Origin: Symbiodinium microadriaticum | Taxonomy: Eukaryota; Sar; Dinophyceae; Suessiales; Symbiodiniaceae | Direction: 5' to 3' | Assembly (NCBI GenBank): GCA_001939145.1 | Contig: LSRX01000677.1 | Coordinates: forward strand, 233,154-297,153 | Length of the DNA stretch: 64,000 nt | Shown: one piece after another, positions 38,225-48,810 of the stretch | How positions within the stretch are numbered: position 1 is the first letter of the stretch | Layout of the letters: each line of letters starts with the position of its first letter | Position numbers and translations under genes: made by a program | Notes under the pieces: generated by a model | Told to the model about the DNA's origin: nothing | What the model saw: only the letters and a program-made list of their open reading frames with translations | Databases searched by the model: none

Positions 38225-38555
38225 TGACTTCGGGATTTCTACATGTGCTCTTGCTCCTGTATTTGATGTTTGCTTGTTTCGTCTTTAGTGGGGTGTTTTC
38301 TCTCCTGTCTTCTTTTTCTAGGTCACAGGCAGAGGCCTTACTTTATGCTTCTCTCTTCCTCTTCTGATTCTTCTTCTTCCAGGTTCTAGCTGAGCCCCCG
38401 GCGTTGCAGGAACGACTAGACGGACGCTAGAGCAGCACGCACGTACGTGTTCGAAAGACGTTGTGGGCTGCAGTGCCTTTTGTGAAGATCCTGCCCCCAG
38501 CCGCACGCTGATTCTTCTTTGCTCTATGTCTTTCATGCCTTTCTGCATCCGCAGG
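38225..38555 (+). other. Pyrimidine-rich region with serial 3' splice-site-like tracts
   Basis: Several C/T-rich runs end in AG: GTTTCGTCTTTAG, CTTCTTTTTCTAG, GATTCTTCTTCTTCCAG and CTTTCTGCATCCGCAG. The last three are each followed by GT. The short open stretch after the last one (LTPLRLHTFSNC and on) ends at a TAG near 38681. This could be the 3' end of an intron of a plus-strand gene with several competing acceptors. No convincing exon chain was found. Confidence 0.3.
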
Positions 38556-39834
38556 TTGACCCCCTTACGACTGCACACCTTCTCAAATTGCGACTTGAGG
38601 CTTGAGCAGGTTGAAATAGGGCTTGAGACATGTCTCGCGTTGAATACAGAAAGGACTGAAGTCCCGGAAAGGGCATGCTAGGCTTGCAATACATCAGCAC
38701 ATCCGAACAAAACCAACGGCTCGGCCTTGGGACAGCATGATCCTCTCCCAGGGGGAACCCAAAACTCTCGTCATCGCGGTCTTGTGGTTGTACGCCTTCG
38801 CAGCTTGAAGCTCCAGTTTGCCAGACGAAAGATGCCTCGTGGACCACAAGACCTACCTCAACACAACTCCCACTGGAATAGCTAGGCGTCGAGCTACATT
38901 GAAGGAAAGGAAGACTCAAATCTAACCAAATCCTCTGAAGCTCTATCATCCAAGCCTGGGTGATGTGCTTGCAGCAGTACCTTATTTCAGCTCTGCGCAA
39001 GTGCATCTGAATGAGCAGTCAAAGAGAAGCTGCATTGAAAACGACCAGGCTGCCCCTCCAAGAAATGTCTAAAAACTGATACAAAGTCCCGCTTGCTCTA
39101 AGAATAGCATACCTCATACGTATGTCTGCCCTGCCTATGCAGGCGGTTTCGGGCCTTTCCGAGATTCAGTCTTTCGCTACGCAGGGTATATCAGAAATGA
39201 TACTGCTGAAGGGTGGCTAAACCAGGTCTGGAACGAGCGGGCACTTTGCTTGGACTGTAACCGTGTAACCCCTTGCGTCCTCCCTCCCCTGTTGTTTACA
39301 AGAGGCACCACTGGTTCACTGGCTCTGTGAATGAACACACGCGCGAATCTACAACCTTCCAAGAAAACCGTCCAGCAAATAGATCTCAAGGAGACACTGG
39401 TGGGCAGATACAATTCCAATTACAGGCCTCGGGAGCGAAAGAGCACGAATCTTCGTGAAGCATCCACGCACAGGCCGACACTCACGTTTCGGCCGAGATG
39501 CCGGAGGAAGTCCTGTCCGCCTTCCTGCCGAGCGATTTTCACAGCAGAAAACCCAAATGGCTCAAGGCCAGCTCCTTCTGCCTTCTACCTTCGGGCTCGT
39601 GGCTGGCACATAGTTAAAAGAACCCTTCAGACTCGAGGACTGGGACAAGGGGAGATAAAGCTCGGAGTTTCGATCTGAAGGAGGGGAGGCTCTGGGCGCC
39701 TCCGAGATCACGAAGCGTGCGCCGAAGTCTGCGGCAAACCAGGAGGCCATGATGGACTGCAGGGCCTGGGCCAGGGCCAAACTCCCAGACCACACGCTAT
39801 GAGGTGCTAGGCCCCTGAAGCCTGTAGGCTCTAC

Positions 39835-39923
39835 CCATGGGCCCCTAAGTAGTCCCTTTTCGGGATTACCTTGTAGGATTCTAAATATAAAACCATAAAA
39901 AGGAACTACTTAGGGGCCTATGG
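39835..39923. mobile_element. MITE-like short inverted-repeat element
   Basis: The left arm at 39835-39860 (CCATGGGCCCCTAAGTAGTC and on) and the right arm at 39898-39923 are reverse complements over 26 bases with two mismatches. They enclose a 37-base AT-rich loop. The whole could fold into a long hairpin. No open frame lies inside, as in non-autonomous foldback or MITE elements. The arms look partly related for some bases beyond (GCCT and CTA words), so the real element may be longer. No clear target-site duplication is visible. Confidence 0.6.
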
Positions 39924-42900
39924 TAGGCATTCTAGGCACTGGCAAAGGCCGGGAGCCCGGCAGAGCGCACGCAGGCAGTGGCCCTGACGTAGAGCAAGAG
40001 CCTCAGGCCAAGAATCCAGGTTTTAGCTTCCAAGTCTTGTAGGCTGTCGCGTGTCGGCTTTGCTGCGAGCACAGTAAGAGCTCTGCCTGCTGCCCAGGAC
40101 TGGGTGGGGGGGGGATTTCTCTGAGAGCGTCGGCTTTGCTCGACCCGCATCCGCTGGGTCGTAGAGAGCCTTCAACCACTGGAAAAGGATTGAAAGATGT
40201 CGTCAAGAGGACTCAATGGGTTGGGGGTGGACTTTGGGAATGCTAGCTCACCATGCATACGGTCCACTGCCCAACTCATCCCCACCTGATAAAGTGGTTG
40301 GCTTCTCTTCCAGTAAGCAGTCATGCCAAGCTAGAGAGCTCCATTCTGAACAGTTAAGCCTGCTGTCGTTTACTTTTGTGCCAGCCCCTTTGAGGCCCGG
40401 ATGCCTTCGGCTGTATCTGCTGGGCGACGATATGCTGCACCTGCACGAGCTGCAAAGAACGGGCAGACAGGGGAGTCCGGGGTCCGGAATGGCTTCGATT
40501 ACAGAAGTTCCCCACAGTGCAGCGTAGCATGGCAGGTCTATGCAGGTCTGAGACGCGGCTCCTGATGTCAGAACAACAAGACCTCGCCTTGATCAACTGC
40601 GCGAAAGCGGCACCTCGGACGGTGACCGACTGAGCCGCCTCCTTGCCAGCATTGCTCCGAGTTCCGGAAAACGGTTCGTGGGGATCAGGCGCCACTTGTC
40701 ATTGTCAGGCGTGGGAAAGAGGGAACACAGACACATAAGCGAAAGAAGTCCTTGGGGTGCGCGGGTACCATCACAGCCAAGGCATAGAGCAGATGACACA
40801 ACCTGGCGGGAGGCAAACGCAGCGGCTCAAAGCTCCAGTGCCTCGCAATCGCATCAGCGGATCTTTAGCAGAAACAGGCAGAACCAGACATCTAGTTGCC
40901 CCCAGAATCAGCTTGGGCAGTTAAGAGGGGTGGCCAAAACGGTCGATGCCGCCAACCAAGCGCGACGAGCACGCATCGTGCTGAAGATGGGCCCTTCCTT
41001 CTTGGGCCCCGTGAGATCTTGCAGCCGCTGGTCCTGAGAGTGTCCAAGCTGCTTGCAGCTCCAAAAATGCAAGGCTTTTCGGTGGACTTCGACACTCAGC
41101 TCAATGATACAAGCTTTCTCAATGATGCACAGACGTGTAGTCACGATTACGGGCCAATGCTTCTGCACATTAACTTGGTAATTCCTGAGTCTCTTTGGGA
41201 TTGAGCTGGAAACGCTCCTGTTGCAGAGGGCGAGCAGCTGAAGATCTCTTGATTGGCTCATCGGTGAACTGCTTCGAACAAATATCGCTGCTTTGAACAG
41301 CAGCTAAATGCCCATCAATGATCCTTTATCTGACTCACCCGCATCCTATTCACACCACCCGTCTCTCCTCCTTGAGCACCTCTTGCGCTAACCTTGGCAA
41401 GAGCTCGTGGTATGCACGGCTTTGCTTCAAGGCGCTGAGCTCCGGCTCACAATGGGAGCTGTGTGTACTGAGGCCGAGTTCAGGATCAGGCATGATGGAG
41501 TTGCCTCTTACCTGACTTGTATGCTTCCAGAACTGATTGCCTTCGTCACGGTGGTGAACCACTTCCAAGTGTGTGTCAGTTCCAGCTCTTCTCAATCTCC
41601 CGCTTTCAGTTGCTGGAACCAGGTGTTGTCGGCCACCTGCTCCTCCATACACGGCATAGAATCTTGAGTCATACGGAAGATCCGGGTGTATCGGAGATCC
41701 ATGTCACCCTAACCACACCCAATTCCTCTAGAGCCTCTGGTCCAGAGCGAGGCCCTGGCTTGTCTATGAGAGCTGCAGGTGGGGGGCCACACTCCGCCAC
41801 CGGCGGAGCACCCAGAGCTCCACCGTCGGATTGGGCAGGAGGCTCCTGACCGATGTCGGGCAACTAAGTCTTCTCCTTGCTCTGCCTTAAGGAATTTGTC
41901 TGAATTGAATATGACCCCATGTTTCCGAATGCAGACCTGACTCCAGGAGGAAGACACAGGCACAAATCTGGCTGGCCTCGTTGGTGCGACCAGCCTGAAG
42001 CGGAAAGCAGCTGAGATACGCATGAATGCAATATGCAGCCTTCAAAGCTGCAGCTGAAACTGAGACTAGACCTCGAACACGATGCACATCCTGCACCTTG
42101 CTTCGGCATGCGCTTGGTCAAACCATGCCTCGCTTAGTTACTTGGACACAGGTGTCTCCCCCCGTGCGGTGCACCGGCTCGTGTCTGATCCTGTATTGAT
42201 CGCGCCATCTGCGAAATTCCGATGTTTAAGGTTTGCACCTGAGGACCTTGCGGTTCGGCCGGCCTAATTTCCCTTGTGACCGGCCGAAACATTCCTTGTA
42301 GGCTTCAAGAATTTCTGTTCTCGTGCTCAGAGATTCAGAATGCATGCTCCTTCACACTGGAAGCTTGCCAGCCATCACCCCGTTCGAGATACTGCCCTCA
42401 TCCATTGCCTCTTCATCTTTTGACGACGCAGAATGTCGTAAGCTTCGCAGAGGAGGCCCCCAAAGGAACTTCGACCCAATAATGCCCAATGCAACTGCGA
42501 AATGATCGGGGTGACCTTCTACATTTCAAGCGTGTCCGACCGCTACAGGGCTTGCCCGATGAGAGACACGCGGACATGCCCGGAGCGTACCGAGTCCGAG
42601 AATGCTCGGGGTGCCGAGACATGAACCGCCTGCTCCAACCATTTCCTCGTCATCTTGTTGTCATATTGTTGCCATTCGTGTCACTGTTTGCCTTTCTGCC
42701 GCTTCCTCGCTGAAGCTAGAGCTGCAGCCCGAAGCCTCTATGAGGTTACAAAGGCTTCTTGCAGCTTGACACTCCATACTCCTGTCCTCCTCGCAGGGCT
42801 CCGACCCTGCACCCCAGCGACCCTCTCAGCTTTCATTGTGGACCCAGCCTTCGAGTCCAGCGGCGGGAGAGCGACTGCATTCTGGGACACCAGCTCCTGA

Positions 42901-43492
42901 GAAGGCTCGGTCTACACCGACACAGAAAACCCATCTCTTCACTGAAGACCCCAGGAGCCGTGAAGAAGCAGACGTTATGAGCTATGAGTCATGACGCTGC
43001 GACGCAGCCCACCGAACCGAGCCTTGCCCCTTGGCGCCATGGCGGTCTCCAGGTCCAGGGAGGGAGGCGCCGCCAGGGGCGGCTTGATGCACTGCCCTGG
43101 CACTGCGTCAAAGCACTCCGTCCGTCTCTGCGATATCGCCCCTGTTCTTCCAGTAAGCAGCGCCCGGCAGACCGATCATGAAGGACACCAGGCAGCGGAA
43201 CTCGTGCTCGTTGGGCCTGAGTCTGTCAAGTCGAAATACTCCAGGCTCATGCTCTTGAATTCAAGGTGCGGAGAAGTGTGCGGACCATCCGAGCGCGGCG
43301 ACTGATGGACGACGGCAGTTAGGGTGAAAGCAACGAGCATTCGGCACGAGAAGCACGAGACGCGAGGCAAGTCTCGGAGTCCGTTCGGCCAATCCCTTCT
43401 TTTGGGCACCGACAGGCCGAGAAGTGGCTCGTGCAGCCACCTCGCACTCGACGCGCACTCCCCCCAGACCCGACTCCCTGAGCTGATTGATT

Positions 43493-43542
43493 GAAAGAAG
43501 AACCACCAAAAATAATAAATACAATTAAATAAATAAAATCGC
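43493..43542. other. AT-rich patch
   Basis: A 50-base run of mostly A and T (with AATAATAAATACAATTAAAT) sits inside GC-rich flanks. It may be a decayed simple repeat or the A-rich tail of an old retrocopy. Nothing upstream identifies a parent. Confidence 0.4.
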
Positions 43543-46116
43543 TCCTGCCAGTTGTCCCTGCGCTGCCCTGAACGCTGACATAGCGGTGCAATTGGCCGGC
43601 CTCGCGATGGTGTCATAAGGGCCCTCTCCGCCACTGGCGAGGCTCTCGATCAGCACTTGCCTTGGCTGTTCGTCCTGTCAAGGAGACCTCTGGAGACGTC
43701 AAGAACTTCGGCGTGGCCTACATGACAGAGAGCGATGAGCAAATTTCAGAAGTTGAGCCCCACCCATACAAACTTTGATCGAAGATGTCAGGTCCCAAGA
43801 GCAGAGAACAACATCTTCCCGCAAATTCGACGTCTGACTGTACACGCATCCTCCCACTTCACCATCTCCATATATGGATATCAATATCTCCATCACTGTC
43901 TTCATCACCGACTGGTGAAGCTCTAGTCTTCTTCGACCCAACAGCGCATTGGTTGGTTTAGAAACTGCGGTCCGAGAAGCTGCTGCCCGTGGAATTTCCG
44001 TAAGAACCTGGCAAATGATCAGTTGGCGCTGGGCGGGATACATGATCATACTATGCCTGCTGCTACCTGTAACTGAGAGACATGCCTTCGAAGTTTGACA
44101 CTTCCCACGACTGCCGCTCCCTTCTGGAATCCCGCTTCTACAGTCGACATGGCGGCGAAACTCGCTGGCAATGTTCTGGGCCTCAGGAGGACGCAGAACG
44201 GTGATCCACTTAAGCTAGAGTGCGTCTTCCTGCAGAGCTTGCTACAGCAACCGTGTGCAGACAGCAGCACAACGAGTAGCTGCAGATCTGCTTCGGGAGT
44301 CAGTAAGCGGCGTGTGGCTACTCTTCACCCATCTCGAAATCTCCGGATCTTTTTTCCACCTTTGAGCCTGTAGGTGCACTCCAGAAACCTCGGTGCCCAA
44401 AGGCCCCGGACGTTAAGTGGAAGCCGGATGCTGGACACCACCTGGAGGGGCCAGGCTCGAGAGTGGCTCGGGCTTCTGTCCGGTCGAGGCGAAATGCTAA
44501 GTCAGTGTGGAGAACGAACCGCATCGACCGGATCATCACCAAAGATCAGCGCTGCAGGGACTACCAATGTGTGCGACACGCCTCGCAGCGGCTTCCTAGT
44601 AGTTGCGAATCTTTTACGGAAGCCAAACGAAGCCGGGAAACTGCAATGAGTAGCAACGCTGCCAGCTGCAGGGACCTTGACTGGGTGCTTCACTGTCAGA
44701 GGCTCAGAGAATGGAACGGCTCATGCAACCTGCATGAGTGTTGGGCTGTAGAGTGGTTGGGCCATTGGAGGAAGTTTGGAGAAAGCGCCACTTACGCGCG
44801 TGTGGCCTTGTTATTGAAAGTATGTCAAGCAGACTTAGCCATCAGGATGCCGATGCCCAGCCTCGAAGCCAGCTGAACCCGATGTAAGGAAGACCAATGA
44901 AAGGAGCGTGCGGGACATGAGCGCTGTTCACGACATGCAAGAGGAAAGGCACCGCACCTGTGGTTGCTGTCTGAAACTGGATGCGGCAATCAGCTAAGTT
45001 TGGTGCTTCTCCGGCAGCGTGAGACACTTTGAGACCACCCGACTGTCGATCGAGTGCACAGCAGTCTGGACAAATGCGGGCCTGGCACCAAGTCGCGTAC
45101 TTTCAATTCACAGCTGCGTCTGCACAGCTTTCATTCACAACCACGCAACCCCCTCCGGCAAAAGACTTTGCTTAGAAGCTGGCTGAGTGCTCAGAGAGGA
45201 AACGGAATCGGACTCGGTCTCTGAATGATCGCGGACAGTGGCCAGTGGAAGAAGTGTCTCGGGCACTCAACTCTTCACGACCCCTTCAATCGCCCTTGAA
45301 GCCGTGTCGGGCTGACAGCTCGATCAAGCACCAAGCGGAGGCCACCTGAGAGCGACCAAAAGGAGCTATTGCAAAAAGCACAGCCGATGCGGAGCAACAT
45401 TGAAGAGCAGGCGATCGCGAGTCTGTTGCCTTGCGATGCCTTGCAGCTTTGTCGCTTTGCACAGCGCCCTGCTGAGCTGCCGCACGCAGCCGAGCTGCTG
45501 GGAGTCCTTCCATTGATACCTGGCCAAGGAGCTTGCGGCTCAAGCTGCGCGAGAAGGGGGTTTTCGGTCGGCTTTTCAAACATGGCCCCCGCATGCGGGC
45601 ATCTGCCATAATCTACCCATCTCCACAGACCCTTTGCCTCAAGAAGCCGGAGCCCCCTCTCAGCGACCAGTGAACACAACACCGGGAAGCCATTCCCAAA
45701 AGGAAAGCAAAGACAAAGCTTGAAGCTTCAAACTCGCGAAGGAATGCGAGATGCACTTGCCGGCCTTGGCACGAGAGGGAAGGCTCCCGCTTCTTCGAAA
45801 GCTTTTTGAGCTGCGAGTTCGAGGCGCTGATGTTTTCTGTCGCCGCTCTACGTGGGCTCATTGGTTGACAATGTTTCGTTGCATCTCGAGACCGCAGCTC
45901 TCCTGAAAGGGGAGCTGTCTTTGTTGTAGTTTACAGGCTTCCCACGGGGAGAAACCAAAACTGAACCAGGATCTCCCCACAAGAGAACTCCAAAATCCCT
46001 GCCATCTGCAAGCTTCGCTAGGCCGGCAGCTGAGGCAGCGAGGCCTCGAATCAGCTCTGTGGAGCCACGGAGCCTTGGATTGCGCTCAAAGCATCTCTCA
46101 CATCCCAGCGCAGCAA

Positions 46117-46125
46117 AACACACAC

Positions 46126-46159
<34 letters not shown>
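46117..46159. repeat. CA dinucleotide microsatellite
   Basis: About twenty CA units with one CG interruption. Poly Thr-His and Val-Cys translations crossing it are artefacts. Confidence 0.97.
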
Positions 46160-46161
<2 letters not shown>

Positions 46162-47198
46162 CGTCTCCAGTCCCGTCCAGCCCAGGAGAAGCCAACCCTC
46201 CCAACTCGTTGTCCAAGGCTGCGATGCCATTCCACCGCCAAGGAGCCAGTGGACACGTGTCTTACACTCGGGCTGCTTGCCTTGGCCCAGGAAGCCAGGT
46301 GGGGGACTGTGGAAACTGCACCATTCCACGTCCCGGACTGCACTCCGACCCTTCGAGCATCCTGCTGCTATCCTGTCTCGTTGAGGCAGTGATGCCAGCT
46401 GCAGCCTCTGCAGGGAGCAGATCGTCGCACTGTACCCCAAAGCCAAAATACTGCACCCGACGATCAATGCCTCCTGAGCATCCAAAAGCCGGTTCCGCCG
46501 AACAACCTGGGCCTGGCAATGTGACCAAGCAGACACCGATCACTCAGAGCACTTGGGTTCACCTCCAAGCCTACGGCAGAATACTGCAAGCAATTAGAAC
46601 CTCAGACGACGGTCATCTTCCGAAGGCCAAATAGAGGGAAGTCTGACTGAAAGGCTGAGCGCTGCAGCTTCAGCAAATTTCAGCAGCACTACCGATCTGG
46701 CTACACGGCTAAACTCCTACGACTGTCCGATCTCAGCGTCTTTCTGATGCACATGCCTACACCATCCCTGCCTCTTCCAAGGATACCTCTTCCATGACCA
46801 GGACAGCGTCTGGATCAAGCGTATCAGCCTCGGGACTTGAGGCACAAGAGGCATGCAAGCACTTCAAATGAAACTCTCAGATCGCATACACTTCTCGTCA
46901 CAAGCACGGCATGCGAGGGAGATCGAAAGCAGGAGATCGTCGCCCCTGGCCTGGCTTTTCAGCTTCTCTTCACTGGCTTCGTGGGCAAAGAGGGTCAAGA
47001 TCAGCCACAGGCCCCAGGTCCTGGCGGAAGCCCAGCCGACGGTCTCTGTATCATCTTCTTTCCGGCTCAAGTGGGACCGGTTCGATGACTTTGAACACAA
47101 ACAAGGGGCCCACTACAAGACGGTGCTCATGGCAGAGCTGTGTTCCTGAGATGAAGAATTCGCGTCGCATACCTCTTGCAAGCCTCCTTGGCAATGGC

Positions 47199-47421
47199 TC
47201 ATGTTCTAGTTGCGGACCTCGAGAAGATTAGAGACCGTCGTGTAGCTTGAAACAAGTGTACTTCCGCGCTGCGAACAGCCTTTCCTCCTAGCTTGGAAGC
47301 ATCTGCTAGCTGGTCGATTGTTGGCGTCGCTTGAACCTTTCCTAAGAAGCCAAGCTCTGCCTCAAACCCAACAACGGAGCCTGGCATAGTGATCGCCGGG
47401 CTTCTCGGCCCATGCGAGTAT
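47199..47421 (-). CDS. Weak candidate exon, unassigned
   Basis: On the minus strand CTTCCTTACGCAG (acceptor-like) precedes an open frame containing ATG at 47387. It translates with an ordinary protein composition: GSVVGFEAELGFLGKV, a Thr/Ile/Asp/Gln stretch and ADASKLGGKAV. The frame ends at a stop at 47199, and an earlier donor (for example near AAAG then GCTGTT) is possible. Third positions are not strongly G/C-biased. No family is recognised. Confidence 0.18.
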
Positions 47422-47831
47422 CTGCGTAAGGAAGCCAGCTCGTGTCACGTACCTAAAACGGCCGCCATGATCTTCAGGGCTTCAAAGGCTTGTGGCCTGT
47501 TGTGGTACCTAAGTGAACTGCAACAAAGCTTTACAGAAGCTTCAGCTACTCGAGGCCCCCTGTCCTAAGGTCCGGACTTGGACGTGTTGCTGCTGGCACG
47601 CGCTGCAGCACCGTTCCGCAGAGTCTGGCAAAGGGTCGCAAAGTCCACTGGTCTGGCTACAAGAGGCATGCCTCCTCGACTATTCAGGAACTGGCATTCC
47701 CGAGCCCAAGGACCCCAATCGGAGAAGGATTCTGGGACTATGTGGCAAACGACTAGAACCCCTAAACGAATCAAGCAAGCTTGTACCACGATGCACCTCG
47801 GCGAGTTGGGGGCACTCAACTTTTCGTGCCA
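47422..47831. other. Gene-free stretch
   Basis: Nothing recognised. It lies between two weak candidate frames on opposite strands. Confidence 0.4.
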
Positions 47832-48197
47832 ATGTGCGCTCCTTCGCTCGCAGAGGGCCGAAGCTCAAGGTGTGAAGATCAGCAGGCAAAAGGCAAAGGC
47901 AAGGCTACTGCAAAGCGTTTTGGATCCCGAGGCTGGGTTCTTTTTCTTGACTGGCTTCATTATTTTTCGAAGTGCTTGTTCCAGCACATGCCAGAGGTCT
48001 TTGCACTCCCCCGCTCTCTCTTCCAGAGCCGCTTCTTCGTGGACCCCTTCCGGCGAGCTTCTGGTGCGGCTTCTGCTGTTCTTGCACGTGCAGGTGCCCT
48101 TTCACCTGACCTTCTCTTTTCCAGACTCGGTGCTCAGCCGACCCTCCCTCCCGCCACTGACACGCATGCTTGCGCTTGTCTGCGCATGTGCTCGTAA
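47832..48197 (+). CDS. Weak candidate frame in a pyrimidine-rich region
   Basis: A 121-codon frame from the first in-frame ATG. The frame is open further upstream, but only to a TTG. The latter part (with HMPEVFALPRSLFQSRFF and DPFRRASGAASAVLARAG) uses mostly G/C-ending codons. The region also holds two strong acceptor-like tracts (GCTCTCTCTTCCAG and CCTTCTCTTTTCCAG) and a donor-like GTGCAG then GTGCCC, so part could be a 67-base exon at 48026-48092. Another plus frame runs through the same sequence. No domain is recognised. Confidence 0.18.
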   Translation: MCAPSLAEGRSSRCEDQQAKGKGKATAKRFGSRGWVLFLDWLHYFSKCLFQHMPEVFALPRSLFQSRFFVDPFRRASGAASAVLARAGALSPDLLFSRLGAQPTLPPATDTHACACLRMCS

Positions 48198-48309
48198 TAA
48201 GTAGAGACATTCGCGAATAAGATCCTGCTGCTATGTTCCACTGTATGATGCTATGTTACATTACAGTACACCACGCTCCGTTCCAGTCCAGCCCATTCTT
48301 GCATCGGAG

Positions 48310-48372
48310 TTCTTTACATTGCATTGCACTGCATTACATTGCATGGCAATACACTACATTAAACATTACATT
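48310..48372. repeat. Degenerate TTACATTGCA decamer repeat
   Basis: Words TTACATTGCA, TTGCACTGCA and TTACATTGCATGGC repeat with a period of about ten, just left of the GACA arrays. Confidence 0.75.
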
Positions 48373-48412
48373 GTGGACAATCATGTTATGCTGTACAAAT
48401 ATGTGTATACTG

Positions 48413-48533
48413 TACAGAGAGCGAGAGAGAGAGTGACATAGAAACAAAGACAGAGAGGCAGAGAGGCAGAAAGACAGAGAGACAGAGAGACCGAGAGACA
48501 GAGAGACAGAGAGAGAGAGAGAGAGAGACAGAC

Positions 48534-48577
<44 letters not shown>

Positions 48578-48704
48578 CGACCGACCGACCGACCGACCGA
48601 CCGACAGACAGACAGACAGACAAGACAGACAAGACAGACAGATATACGGGCAGACAAGACAGACAGATGGACAGACACACAGACAAACAGACACACAGAC
48701 AAAA
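48413..48704. repeat. Compound GA / GACA / GACC / GACA microsatellite
   Basis: Purine-rich GA and GACAGAGAG words lead into (GACA)n, then exactly seven GACC units at 48575-48602, then (GACA)n again, then broken AAGACAGAC units. Cys/Leu/Ser/Val translations on the minus strand are repeat artefacts. Confidence 0.97.
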
Positions 48705-48810
48705 AGCTTTCTGCAAACTGAAACATCACAGTCACTTCACCCATAAGCCCTGTCGCTTGGCAAAAACGGGTTGACACACATGCAGGCACACACACACACA
48801 CACCTACAGA

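Larger units (their letters stand above)
38556..47198. other. Gene-free stretch with scattered small elements
   Basis: It contains the inverted repeat at 39835-39923, an AT-rich patch at 43493-43542 and a CA microsatellite at 46117-46159. No gene is recognised. Frames near 41407-41667 (plus) and 44463-44876 (plus) look mildly protein-like but have no motif or splice context. Confidence 0.45.

Noticed and set aside
46059..46634. 191-codon plus frame with Thr-His repeats
   Set aside because: It crosses the CA microsatellite. The flanks have no motif and are overlapped by minus-strand frames of equal length.
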